Positions 9,217 through 19,971 of a DNA stretch of 25,416 nt are shown in pieces. Each line of letters begins with the position of its first letter. Within the stretch, counting starts at the first letter, position 1. Below the pieces are notes generated by a model, which saw only the letters and a program-made list of their open reading frames with translations, did no database searches and had not been told where the DNA came from. The stretch comes from Auxenochlorella pyrenoidosa. Its lineage: Eukaryota; Chlorophyta; Trebouxiophyceae; Chlorellales; Chlorellaceae. A program made the translations under genes and the position numbers. The stretch is taken from NCBI GenBank assembly GCA_001430745.1, contig KQ482061.1, positions 548,389 through 573,804 of the forward strand. The letters are read 5' to 3'.

Positions 9217-12200
9217 TTAGGAGGCCACCACCACCTTGCCCACATCTGTTGCATTGCCCAGGCCCAACAGCTGCGTGAAGGCAGCGGGCGCGAACTGCAC
9301 GCTGTCGCTGGCCGCGTCCACGCGCTGCAGGTGCAGCGGCACAAACTTGAGGGTGCCCCGCTGCGCATCGCCCTTGATCTGCGGGGGGCACGCATGGCTG
9401 TGGGGCCAGGGGTGGGTGGGCCAGGAGGGCAGCTGCAAATTTCCCCCTGCAGAGCAGAGAGCCCGTCATTCTGTGGCCGCCGTATGGGTCGCACCCGCCG
9501 ACAAGCCCAACAGGGGCGCAGCCAGCATGCTGCAGCAGCAAAGGCGCCCAGGCGTCACTGCCCCTGTGACCACCCACCTGCACAGTGGCCATCCAAGTCT
9601 CATGAGGGCCATACCGCGTGGCAGCCTTTGCCAGCACCTGCGGTACAGGCAGAACTGAGCTGGTCAGACAACGATGTTGACCAGTTGCACCTCATGTAAT
9701 GCCCGATGGCCTTCTCATCCAGCCTCCAGCTGCCGAGAAAGGCCTGGAATGAAGGGAACCTATGCCTCATCCAGTACCCACCTGCAGCGTGTCTGGCGGT
9801 TCGTCCAGGGATGCCAGGTAGGCTGCCGCGCTGGGCCGCCCGCCCTCTGCTGCTGCCGCTCCTGCCACGGCGCCCTCTGCTGCCGCCTGCACAACCGCAC
9901 CTCCCTTGCCGCCGCTGGCACTGGCACTGCCGCCCGCCTGCTTCCCGGCGCCGCCCTGCGCCGCCGCCCCGAGCTTTGGCCGCCTGTCCAGCTCCAGCCG
10001 CAGCTGCAGCAGCGTCGTGGCCTCCGCCTCTGTCTCCACCAGCCTCAGCTGCACGTCCTGCGCCACCCGCAGGCCCGCCAGGGCGCCGCCGCTGCCGGCG
10101 CCGCCGGGGCCGGTGCGGAAGAGCCGGGAGGTGATGACCTGGCGCAACAGCTTCTCGTACGACTGCTTGGGAGGGTTGGAGGGGTTGCAGGGGGGGTGGG
10201 TTGCGGCCGATGAGGGCCCCCCAAACAAAGCATGTCCAGGCGCCGGGGTAGGGGAGCCCAGGCAGCCCTGGAGGAATGAGGCAACCTCCATCCCTCCATC
10301 CTGCGCATTGCCTGCAACAAGGAGTGCACGCCTCTACACCCCACCATCCTGGCCCAGGCCCTGCAATGCTCGCTGCCGCACCTGCAGCTGCGCCGGGTGC
10401 ACAGACTTGAGCGGCCACGGCCCCTCAAGCTCCGCCCCGGCTTCCTGGCGCAGCGCCACCGCGTTGGCTGGCGCCGCCTGCGGGCCCGCGGGCGGGCCGT
10501 CCCGTGGCAGCAGCTCGATGGCCCCTTGCCTCACGCGCCTCGCACGCAGGCGCTGCACGCCGCCGCCCGCCGCGGGCGCCGCCAGCAGGGCGGCGCCGCT
10601 GGGTGCGAGGTCGAGGTCCAGCGCCACAAGGCCCAGCGACTGATCGGGGTGGCTGGCATTCCAGTGCGCCTCGGCCGCGGCCTGCACCCCCGCCAGCAGG
10701 TGCAGCACGCCCAGCGGCTGCTGCTGTGCAGCATCTGCTGTCACGATGCCTGCAGAGTGGCGGCGAAGTCGGGGGGGGGGGGGCAGACAGGTGTTGGCGA
10801 GCCCACGGCGGGCTGCAGAGAAATGCCGTGCAAGCGAAACACAGGCAGGCGTGCGAGGCACGCGGCGGAAGGGCAGCAATGCAGATGGGCTGCTGCGCAC
10901 CCCTTCCCATGCTCGCGCCCACGCACCTGCAAACTCCGAGAGGCCGATGGCTGGCAAGTCGAGGCCGCGACGCAGGCGCACTGAGCGCGCGCCCCGCACC
11001 ATCACCGCGGCACCCTCCCTCAGCAGGATGCGCTTCACAGTGCCAGCATCGCTGGCGTGCGGCAGGAACAGCTGCGCGACGTGGGTGGGGGAGAGGGGTG
11101 GGCCAATGTGCGAGCATCATAACCCTGGCTGAATGACAGCACCGGCTACTTGGCAGCATTGGCTCATGGCAGCCCCGCACCTTCCGACCAACCAGCACCC
11201 ACCCCACCCAGCCCCGTCGCCCCACCTGCAGTGCGGTGGGCTGCGTGAGGAACACGTCCACCGGCCCCTCCAGCGCAAACTCCTGCAGCTGGCTGCCCCT
11301 GCTGACGGGGGACAGCCAGTGCCGGTCCAGCGAGTCCCAGTCCTGCCGCGGCAGCAGGCCACCCTGCATGGAGGCCGGGCGCCGGAGAGCACAGAGCAGC
11401 GGTTGGCTTGTGAATTCAACAGGGCGCGGAACAGAGGCGAGGGCTAGAGGCAGTGTTAACTCAGGCCCCGGCCGTCTGGTGCGCCCTGGCAGCGGGAGCG
11501 CGGCGGAATTCATGGCAGACTCTGCCGGTGCTCGCACCTCTGCGGTGCCCAGCACAGCCGCCAGCCGCTGCCACTCGGGCTCGCTCTGCAGTGAATGCAG
11601 CGGCAGCAGAGCCTCAGGCTTCAATGACACCCAGGCAAGGCGCGCCAGCTGGATGGCGCTGCAGGGCAAGCTGGGTGCCGCGCGGATATGCGCTGCCTGC
11701 TGCGCCAGACTGCCTGGCCGCATGAGTTGTGAGCGCATTTTAACTGCCAGAGAGGAGCCCAGGGCGCCCACCTGCACCATGTAGGAGTACCGCTGCCCAT
11801 CCACCTCCAGCCCGAGCGACACCGACTGGCCGTGCCAGATGCGCAGCTCCTGCGCTTACGTGGGCCGTGCAGAGAGGCTGTGCCAGCTGAGGTTGAGATT
11901 GCCAGGTTGACGTGGCCAGCAACCGCGCAGCAGCGGGCAGCCCTGCCCCCGCCAGAAGCGGACAGGCAGCCTTTGCTCTCGAGGGCAACCATAGCACAGC
12001 CCTGCCTCTGCCCTCACCTCCAGGCCAATGTCCTTGAGCTGCACGCTGTGGGCTGCATCCTGGCGGCGGAGCGCCTCCACGACTGCCTCGGCTGCGCTGG
12101 CGGTGGCGCGCTGCCACAGCCGCAGCGCGTCGCCCTCATGGGCCAGCGTTGCCAGCTCTGTTGACAGCGCTGCTCGGGCCAGGCTGGAGCTGCTGCTCGC

Positions 12201-12284
12201 GCTGCTGGCCTCGCCAGGGGCGCTGTGGACAGCAGCCGGCGTGGCACACAGCACCACCAGCAGCATCCCCAGAGGTCCCATCAT
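9217..12284 (-). CDS. Secretory-pathway protein of unknown function, about 600 aa, 10 exons
   Basis: Family not recognised. Exons: 12284-12018, 11849-11772, 11699-11538, 11363-11226, 11071-10927, 10749-10382, 10162-9782, 9743-9691, 9637-9578, 9378-9217. The start at 12284 gives a clean signal peptide (MMGPLGMLLVVLCATPAAVH); an in-frame ATG at 12371 would bury it. No later membrane helix is visible, so the product is probably lumenal or secreted. Sequons WNAS (exon 6) and GNAT (exon 10) fit that. Readable segments include DVFLTQPTALQ, ILLREGAAVMVRGARS, SYEKLLRQVITSRLF and RYGPHETWMATVQ. Exon 7 has an Ala/Gly-rich insert. One problem: exon 8 ends in phase 2 but exon 9 opens in phase 0, so that junction (9690-9638, only 53 nt) is unresolved. 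Confidence 0.68.
10771..10783. repeat. G13 run (C13 on the coding strand) in an intron
   Basis: Thirteen G residues on the plus strand. On the gene's strand this is a C tract about 20 nt before the acceptor at 10750, so it acts as the polypyrimidine tract of that intron. Confidence 0.85.
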
Positions 12285-13066
12285 GAGAGGGCTGGCGCAG
12301 GGCCCTGTACTGCAAAGCATCGAGAACCGGTGTCGTGAGGATGGAAAGCCCAGCCTGGTATGTATGGCCAATCAAGCTGTGCGACAGTACAAAATGTTCG
12401 ACAGTACACCGAGCGACTGGTGGCTGGCAGCGGCGAGTGGCGGCGGCGGGGCAGCTGCAGGTGCAGCCGCCCCAGGCAGTTGGGTGCACACGATAACAGC
12501 GATCACCTGCAGGAGCGCCTGAGTGGGCTGCAAGGGACCGCGAGAACAGTTGCGCCTAAAGTGAAAGCACGAGACTGGCAGGCTCCACAGAAGCGTGATC
12601 GCGATGGTGTGAGGTCGTCTGAGAGGGGCGAGGAAGAGAGAACAATTATAGGGCCAGTTTGCAGGGCGAGTCTTGCGCCTTCCAGCCGGGCCTGACATCT
12701 GCTCAGCTCTCCCGAAGTCGGCGCTCTCAGCTTTTCCAATTCTCCTTCTCGAAACTCTATCCACCAGAGATTGCCCTAGCACTCTGCGTCAGTCGTTGCG
12801 CGTTTGCCCTCACCCTGCACTGGCCCTCTTGGAGAACCTCTTCCCTTCCCGCCCCTAGAAGCGCGCTCAGGACATTTCGGAGACTGCTAAGCCAGCTCCT
12901 CAGCGTCTCGGAGGCAGCGACGAGTCGGCGCCAGAGGCCGACGTCAGCGGGTCACCAGCGCTGACGTGGGCCCTCCCCGTTTGTTTACACCCGCCGGCCC
13001 AAGGACGACAACAGGGCAGCCAGCTGCAGGCCCCATTATAGCCTGCGCCCGACAGCTGCCTGCAGC
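12285..13066. promoter_or_regulatory. Shared divergent promoter region
   Basis: 782 bp between two genes transcribed away from each other (12284 leftward, 13067 rightward). It holds the inverted repeat at 12941-12967 and two TATA-like spots, ATTATAG near 13035 and ATTATAGGG near 12645. No supported gene lies inside. Confidence 0.6.
12941..12967. promoter_or_regulatory. Perfect inverted repeat with two TGACGT cores
   Basis: ACGTCAGCG (12941-12949) and its exact reverse complement CGCTGACGT (12959-12967) flank a 9-bp centre that itself contains GGTCACC. Both arms carry TGACGT, the core bound by bZIP factors. The right arm extends to TGACGTGG (12962-12969). It lies about 100 bp before the start of the plus-strand gene. 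Confidence 0.7.
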
Positions 13067-16000
13067 ATGACGCAGCTGCAGCTGGAGCAGGCAGCGTCGG
13101 CGGCAGCGCCGGCGCCTCCCCGCTGCATCGCCCTGCCCTCGGGCGGCACCTTTACAGTCGCCAATGCCCGCGTGCCCACGGGCTGCATCCAGGGCCCACT
13201 CCCGGACTCAGTGCCGGTGTGCGTTGACAACCTTGCACACCTGGACATTGAGGTGGTGAGAGGGGGCGGCCTCCGCCTGGGGGGCACATCAGCAGTCGGC
13301 CTGCACATGCCAATGCCCGCCTGCTTGTGACTTGTGCGCGCTGCCTGTGCAGGCCCATTTGACAATGTGCCTGGATCCGCGCATGCCAGCATACCGAACC
13401 ATGCCAGCAGCGTTATCCTTGCTGCTCCACCCAACAGTGCCACCCTGTGCCCTGCCATCCAGGTGCGCGGCCGAATCGTGGCGCTGCACCCGGCGGGGCA
13501 TGCTGCGGCGGCTCCAGGGCGGCGGGGGCACAGCCAGGGCCCTGCTGTAGACCTCAAGGGCAAGATGGTGCTGCCGTGCTTTGCAGACCTGCACACCCAC
13601 ATCGGTGAGGCGATGTGCAGTGCTCCAGCCCTTATTGCCCGATTGCTACATTTCGGGGTCGGATGGAGGGACGCCTGCCTGCTGGTCTCTGGCAGCCCCG
13701 CCTGCAGCGGCATGGTGCCACACGGAGCTTGTGCACACCCGGCCCCCCCACTGCTGCCCGTGCGCAGACAAGGGCCACACCACGGAGCGCAGCCGCAACC
13801 CAAACGGCAGCCTCAGCGGGGCGGACCGCAGCACTGCACGGGACGCGGCATTCTGGGATGAACAGGTACGCTGGGGGCTCGTGTGGGAGGCCATTGGCTC
13901 GCACACCTGCACTGCGAGGGGCTCGTGCCTTGGGCACCAGCTGCAACCAAAGCGTACGCTTCGCAGCACAAGCTGTGCTGTGCTTCTGTTCCACCCGCAT
14001 GCCCTGTGCCGACTGGCCGGTGTGTGTGTGGCGCGCGCGCAGGACGTGTACCGGCGCATGGACTTCTCGCTGCGCTGCGCGTACGCGCACGGCACCTCGG
14101 CGCTGCGCACCCACCTCATCAACATGACGCCCAAGCAGACGCAGCTGACCTGGCCCGTGTTCTCGCGCCTCCGCAAGAAGTGGGCTGGCAAGGTGGGCGC
14201 GCGTGCCCAGGGCGGCGGGTGTGGTGGCAGGGCATGCGCAGTGGCTGCCGTTGCTCACCTCGCTCCAGCGCCTGTGCAAAGACATGGCTGGTGCGGCGCT
14301 GCAGCACCGGCTGACCTTGTGACGCGCAGAGCCGCCTTCGTGTGCGCTGGAGCGCATGCCTGCAGTTTTGTGGCCCTGCCCGGCTGGCCCACTCTGCGCT
14401 GTTGCACCCCTGCATGCCGCGCTGCGCCGCGCTGCGCCCGCCTGCCCTGCCACCCCCCCGCCTGCCCTGCCACGCCTTGCCCGCGCCCCGCAGGTGGAGC
14501 TGCAGGGCGTGTCCCTGGTGGTGCTGTCCTTCTTCCGGGACGAGGCCGCCGCCACGGCCCTCGCTGACCTGGTGGCCGCGCACGGCGGCATCCTGGGCGC
14601 CGCCGTGTGCTGCGCCGAGAAGGGGGGCGACCCCTCTGACGACTGGACCACCTGCGAGGCCGACCGAGACGAGCTGCTGGACCGGTGGGCACCCGCCTGC
14701 AGTGCTGGTTTATGAACAACGTTGTTTTTTGGACATTTGAGAGTGCGAGTGTCGAGAGCGTGCCCTGCAGCGCCTTGGGCCGGCCGGAGACCACAGTCCC
14801 AGTGTCCGTGCATCGCCCGCCCCTTGCCCCATCCACCCACCCACCCACCAACCCACCAACCAACTCAACCCCTTTACCCCCCACCCCCCTCATCCCACCC
14901 CAACAAACCCGCAGCATCTTCCGGCTGGCCAAGGAGCGAGACCTGGACCTGGACTTCCACACAGACGAGAACGGCAACGAGCTGGCGCGCGGGCTGCGCT
15001 ACGTGGCGCAAAAGGCGGAGCAGTGGGGCTACCAGGGCCGCGTGGTGTGCGGGCACTGCTGGTGAGCGGGCGGGGGGGGGCCTCGCCCCTGCCTGCGCAG
15101 CATAGACCTGTGCTGGGAACCAGGCCGTGGGGCCTGCCAGCAGCCGGCACGGCAGGTGCAGAGGTAGTGGCTTTGTGAGGGCCAGCCTCTGCTGCAGCTC
15201 CCGCGCTGCATCCGTGCCCGCGTGGGGCTGCAGGTGCATCGCCGAGCCTGTCCGCCAGCCTCAGCCCAGACCCTCTTGAGACTACCCCCCCTTGCTGCCC
15301 CCCCCCCCCCCCCGGCCTTCTCTGCAGCTCCCTGGCCTTCCAGCCTCCCGACGAGCTGGCCACGACGCTGGAGGCGGTGCGGCGCGCCGGCGTCACCGTT
15401 GTGTCGCTCCCCCTGGTCAACCAGTGGACGCAGGACCGGTCGCACGAGGGCGGGCGCACGCCGCGCTGGCGAGGGATCACGCTGCTGCACGAGCTGCGCC
15501 AGGTGCGCCGCCCTGCCTGCCTGCAGCCCGCCCCGTGGGCTGCCCTCAGCAGCGGCAGAAGGCACCGCGGCGACCGTCAGGGCCGGCAGGGCCCGGCAAT
15601 GCCGTGCTGGTAGCTCGTGTTGTCAGCTGACGGGCCCGCCCCAGTGCTGTCCACGTCCAGGCTGCGGCACCAGCGCTTGCGCGTGCGACCGTGGGTGACT
15701 TTTTGCGGGGCATCACTAGCGCCTGCTGTTTTCACCAGCCCTGAAGCTTGCTTGTGCTCTTGTTTAACAACTTGGGTGTCCCTGCGACCGCGGCCTGCAG
15801 GCGGGCATCCCCACCGCCATCTCCTCCGACAACGTGCGCGACCAGTTCTATGCCTATGGCGACCTCGACATGCTCGAGGTCTTCACGCAGGCAAGGGGCA
15901 GGCAGAACCGCTGCACCCAGCTGTGCTCTGTTGCGTTATTATGGCGTGGGTTTCACCTTCTGCATGCAGGCGGAGGCGCACCAGGCGCGTTCTGTGCTGT

Positions 16001-17232
16001 GCCCTGCCTGCATTTATTGTGCCCACCTGCCCCGCCTACCGCATACAGAGCTGCCGCATGGCGCACCTCGACCGCCCCTACGGCGACTGGCCGCAAGCTG
16101 TGACCAGCATTCCTGGTGAGCTGACTTTTCAGGAGGAAAAGCAAGAAGTAGACTCCGGTGCTCCTGCACTTACTGCCAGCAGGCTGCACGGTTTGCTGCA
16201 TTCACATGGGCAAGCTGCCCAGCTTGCCCCGCCAGCCAACCCCCCCCCCCCCCCCGGCCCCCCCGCTGCCCGCTGCAGCCAACGCGATGCGCCTGCCGGA
16301 GCACGGCCGCATCGGCGTGGGCCTGCCCGCCGACTTTGTCATCTTCCGGGGGCGGCGCTACTCGGAGCTGCTGTCGCGGCCCCAGTACGACCGGGTGAGT
16401 GGGCTCAGGGGTACAGCCCTCCCCCCTCCCGCCTGGCTGCACTGTGGCCCAGCACAAGCGCGGGAGGAAGCAGCAGCTGCTGCCGCACGGCAGGCAGCGA
16501 CACAGCGGCTGGCGAGGAGCAACCCGGCGTGCATCCCAGGCTCGGTGCGCGCTTTGCGGGCTGCTTTAGCCCGCAGCCTCGAGGCCTGCCGCTGCCCGCA
16601 CCGCCTGTGCCACCCCGCAGGTGGTGGTGCGCAATGGGGTCCCGCTGGACTGCACCCCACCCAGCTATGAGGAGCTGGACTATGTGCCGGCCGCCATCAA
16701 GACAGGTATGCACGCCGTGCTGCTTCTTCTGGTGAAGCTGGATTGCTTGCTGGAATGCCATTGTTGGAGCGGGGACGCTGCTGACCAGCTGAGCAGAGTG
16801 CGCTCCTGCGATCGCCGGTTGTCCAGGTGCCATCGGCCACCACAGCTGCCAGTTCCTGACCCTCGCTCCACCATGCCCCTGTCTTCCGTACTGCTCCACT
16901 TTTTTTTTGGCCCTGGAGCAGGCGAGGTGCCTGTGGTGGACGTCAGCTACGCAGCAGATGGCCAGGCAGATGTGCGAACATCGATCGGCAGCCCGGTGGC
17001 GGCGCGAAAACACCTGCCCTCGGCCGCCAAGGGCAGCACGGCTGCTGCTGTCGCCCCGGCTGGCGCGCCAGCCAACGGCCGCAGCAGCGGCAGCGGCACG
17101 CTGGTGCTGCAAGCCGGCGGCGCTGCCGGGGGGCGATACCTGCAGCTGCTCCTGCTGGCCTCCTGCTTCATGGCAGCGCTGGCGGCGGTTGGGACGTACA
17201 CGAGCATGGCGGGCTTGTCCTGGCTGTCATGA
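13067..17232 (+). CDS. Cytosine deaminase-like amidohydrolase with C-terminal membrane tail, 12 exons, 586 aa
   Basis: Metal-dependent hydrolase of the CodA/AtzC branch of the amidohydrolase superfamily; likely removes an amino group from a pyrimidine or similar ring. Exons: 13067-13255, 13463-13604, 13768-13865, 14043-14192, 14494-14684, 14915-15061, 15328-15502, 15801-15890, 16049-16115, 16279-16394, 16621-16705, 16922-17232; phases agree and sum to 1761 nt. Metal and catalytic residues are all present: His107 and His109 (ADLHTHIDKGH), His272 and Glu275 (DFHTDENGNE), His304 (CGHCCSLA), Asp374 (ISSDNVRDQF). ALRTHL is also typical. Residues 485-554 are a low-complexity linker. The last 32 residues are strongly hydrophobic, a likely tail anchor, which the bacterial enzymes lack. 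Intron 8 begins with GC (15891). Substrate is inferred, not proven. Confidence 0.9.
14833..14864. repeat. CCACCCA/CCAA microsatellite in deaminase intron 5
   Basis: A short C/A-only repeat of CCAC and CCAA units, followed by a long pyrimidine stretch up to the acceptor at 14914. It lies inside an intron. Confidence 0.8.
15298..15313. repeat. C16 run in deaminase intron 6
   Basis: Sixteen C residues just before the acceptor at 15327, forming the polypyrimidine tract. Its true length may be uncertain in sequencing. Confidence 0.85.
16240..16255. repeat. C16 run in deaminase intron 9
   Basis: Sixteen C residues upstream of the acceptor at 16278, a second C-only tract in the same gene. Confidence 0.85.
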
Positions 17233-17833
17233 GCGCCGATCCGGAGCATAGCCTTGCCGCCCATTGTGCCGCTTTGGCATCCGCCGGCTCGCCGGCATTG
17301 TTGCGGACAGCGTGCTGCTCAATTCCGGAGCCTGCGAGCAGCTTGGCATGTTGCTGCAGGCGGCACACCATCACAGCTTGTCATCGAACAACTGTCCGGC
17401 ACATTCATTGTTGCTGGCTGCACATTATGCGGCTTGCAGGAACACAGCGTCCTGCCCTTTGAACGCTTCAATGTGTATTGTTACCTTCCCCCTCCTTTCC
17501 CTCCTGCCACAATATCTTCCAGCCTTCACTGTGCATTTGATGCGGTGCACCGCTGCTGCGCGCCGTGCTCCATGCTGCGCCGCCATGCCGCAGGGTGGCC
17601 GCATTTCATTCCTGTGTCCCACCGTCTGAATCGCGCCCCTGCCGTGCCTGGCTCAGTGCCGAACCTGCCCACTGCGCCGTCCCGTTGTACCACTTGCCCT
17701 TGTACTGCCGCCGCCGGCCTTGCTGCCCACCGCTGGCGGCGCACTGACGCGATTCTCTGCCCTTGTGCCGGTCTCTTCCACGCTGTGTGGGCTGCGTGGG
17801 CATGTTCCAGCCCCTGCGCAGCGCTCATCCTTT

Positions 17834-17838
17834 TGTAA
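17834..17838 (+). terminator. Poly(A) signal TGTAA for the deaminase gene
   Basis: TGTAA about 600 nt after the deaminase stop, followed shortly by the opposing signal of gene A. Long 3' UTRs are common in green algae. Confidence 0.6.
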
Positions 17839-17948
17839 CATAGCAACGATGAGGGCTGGCGCACTCCCTGGGGTGCCTTGTCAGGTGCCTGCTGGTGATT
17901 GACCTGCAGCAGCCCTGCTGCCCGCTTGTTGACGATTGGAGTGAATGC

Positions 17949-17953
17949 TTACA
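17949..17953 (-). terminator. Poly(A) signal TGTAA for tandem gene A
   Basis: TGTAA on the minus strand about 600 nt after the stop of gene A. Confidence 0.5.
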
Positions 17954-18229
17954 GAGTGAACAACGGGCACAGATGGGTCGATTGCACATGTTGGGTGCAC
18001 TGCACAGCAGGGTATGAGAGAACAGGGCATGGCAGGGGAGGCATGGCAGTGATTGGCTATGTAGAGTACAAAGAACTTGACCTGCATTAAGAGAGGAACC
18101 CGGGTAGCTGTACAATTTCGCCGAATGATGATGTACCGTGTGATTGGTGAGGCTGCCCAGAGCGGCTGGCTCATTTCGGTGCCTTGACATGGTGCCAACA
18201 TGCTGCCGGGCATGCCTTGCTGGCACTGA

Positions 18230-18480
18230 AAGTATCATCGTGCAGCAGGGCCATAGCGCGGCGAGTCGATCCCAGTAGCCTTTGGGCTGGGTCTCGGCCC
18301 ATTGTGCATCTGCAAAGGCAGAGGACCACACCGGGGCGAGCATGCGTCGGCAGTGCATGCAGAGCACAGCAGGTGTGAGGCGAGGCACCACTGCGCATAG
18401 GAGATGCAGACGCTCATGCAGCATGCTCAGGCCTGCGGCTGGCGAAACGCAACGTGCTTTCTGATGATGCCCAGCATGCT
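18230..18480 (-). other. Conserved 3' block of unit A
   Basis: Downstream of the predicted stop of gene A lies sequence also found in units B (about 20170-20400) and C (about 22330-22570). Shared pieces include the acceptor-like CCTTTGCAG/ATCTGTGCAG and the exact GCGCTATGGCCCTGC. It may be a spliced 3' UTR or an alternative last exon. Confidence 0.5.
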
Positions 18481-18552
18481 GAGGTGACAGGCATCACAGT
18501 CGACCTGACCTGTTGGGCCGCGCCTGCCAATCCAAAGCGCTCATTGGAGAGG

Positions 18553-19534
18553 TTAGCCACGGCCGCCATTGCCGCCATTATGGGGAGAACCCGCACCCGG
18601 GCTCTGCAGCAAAGAAGAGAACGAGTTTGTCGTTCTAAAGAAACTTGTGTTCGTCGTCCACCCTTTGCACAAACCTTTCAGGCAAACCTTTCTGATACCT
18701 CCCAAAAACGGCAGCCGCGTGCTCCCACACCCAATGGAGCTCACCTCTCCTGCGTCTGAAGAGCCGGACCCGCCGTTGCCCTGCTCCTTCGTTGAGCGGT
18801 CAGCAGCACTGGCTCCAGCCTCTTGGACGGCGCTTGCAGCGGCAGCAGCAGCGCCTGCCGCCGCATCCCACAGCCCGGTCCCCAACAACCGAGCCACCTC
18901 GTCAACGAACTGCTCTTCTCCTGCACTCATAGCCTCCTTGAACCGCTTCTCCACAGCTGGATCGTTGATCTGCTTGACCACTGATTCCACCATGGCCTTC
19001 AGCAGCAGCAGACCAGCTGCAAATGTGAACGTGAAGACCAGCAGCGCGGCGCCGCCGGCCAAAATGGTCCAAGATAGATCTTCCGCGGCTTTGCCGAAAG
19101 ACGCCTTGGGCCCCATGGCCATGGTCAATGCCCGCCTTGCTGGCAGCTGCGGGTGGCATGGCGCTGGCTGCACCCGCAGCATGCCAGCCCGCCTGCTCGG
19201 CCCGTTGGCAGGGACAAGGGGCGCACTGTGGAGGAGCAGGGCGGCCGGCGCAACGGTGCAAGCCAGCCTGCGTTGCAGGAATCTGCAGTGTGAGAGGCAA
19301 CATTCATACAGCATTTGCTGGACAGGGCAGGGACCGGGGGCCGTCGAGCCCTCTGGGCAGAGGCGGCAGGGGCGGCACCGCAACGCGTTCGATGTTCCGG
19401 CGCACAATGAGGTGTCGCGCCATCATGACATGCCGAACTCACCGACTGCGGTGTTGCCCTCCGCCTGTGAGCGCCAGAGCGCCTGGCCTCGAGGGAGACA
19501 TTGTGCACAGGCTCCACGGCAGACTCATCCTCAT
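18553..19534 (-). CDS. Tandem gene A: targeted single-pass membrane protein, unknown function, 221 aa
   Basis: Family not recognised. Exons: 19534-19443, 19267-18745, 18603-18553; phases agree (666 nt). Residues 1 to about 80 are rich in Arg, Pro, Ala and Ser with almost no acidic residues and end in PQLPARRA, as in chloroplast or mitochondrial presequences. One membrane helix spans about 97-120 (GGAALLVFTFTFAAGLLLL). It is followed by a charged segment (VEKRFKEAMSAGEEQF), an Ala-rich stretch and DRSTKEQ. The last exon adds a Gly/Asn-rich tail. Exon 1 has ATGs at 19534 and 19528; copy C keeps only the second, so MSLPWSLC may be the real start. An alternative in-frame acceptor at 19283 would add five residues. 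Confidence 0.7.
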
Positions 19535-19619
19535 CAAAACACGCCTTGCACGCCGCAAAAGCAATGAAGAAAACCTGCGCTCTGCGATTCTGAGATCCAC
19601 GCCGGGGATGCAGGCAGCG

Positions 19620-19639
19620 CCCGCCTGGCGCCAGGCGGG
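19620..19639. promoter_or_regulatory. 20-bp palindrome upstream of gene A
   Basis: CCCGCCTGGCGCCAGGCGGG is a perfect palindrome 86 bp before the first ATG of gene A. It is kept at the same place in copies B and C. Confidence 0.75.
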
Positions 19640-19966
19640 ATGGCGGATCCTCTTCTCAGATGCGCCTCATAGTCAGACCAGCAGCCTTTGATAGCAATCA
19701 CCCTGTCACAGGGAGCCAGGTCTGAAGCTCTGCAGAAGGAGGTACCAACCTCGAGGGAAAGCACCCTTCCTCCTGCAAACTGTCAGGTGCCTGCCGTGAC
19801 ACCCTCAGCAGCCGCACACACTGGCTGGCATTCCTGCGTGCCGCTGGCGTCAGCTGCAGTGGCTTGCTCACGATTGATTGCTCACTACTGACAGAAAACA
19901 GATAGGGCACAAACGGGCTGGTTGCACAGCAGGGCATGAGGAGCGCATGACAGGGGCAGCATGGCA

Positions 19967-19971
19967 TTACA
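19967..19971 (-). terminator. Poly(A) signal TGTAA for tandem gene B
   Basis: TGTAA on the minus strand about 515 nt after the predicted stop of gene B. Confidence 0.45.

Larger units (their letters stand above)
17233..18552. other. Convergent 3' ends of the deaminase gene and tandem gene A
   Basis: From 17233 to about 17850 is deaminase 3' UTR; from 18552 down to about 17940 is 3' UTR of gene A. The two poly(A) signals face each other with about 110 bp between them. The gene A side contains the 3' block conserved in all three tandem units. No other gene is supported. Confidence 0.6.
17881..19782 (-). repeat. Tandem unit A (about 1.9 kb)
   Basis: First of three direct repeats. Each unit opens on the plus strand with TCAGGTGCCTGC (17881, 19783, 21956). 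It then holds a 3' block, the variable gene body, and a conserved presequence and promoter block. The 19430-19690 part is nearly identical to 21590-21850 in unit B. Confidence 0.85.

Noticed and set aside
9217..9378. Double-psi beta-barrel (RlpA/expansin-like) domain at the C-terminus of the unknown secretory protein
   Set aside because: Only a faint likeness around FAPAAFTQLLGLGN; the usual Asp and glycine pattern is missing.
13632..14840. Minus-strand open frame of about 400 codons
   Set aside because: It is antisense to the deaminase exons and has no motif; long antisense frames are expected in GC-rich coding DNA.
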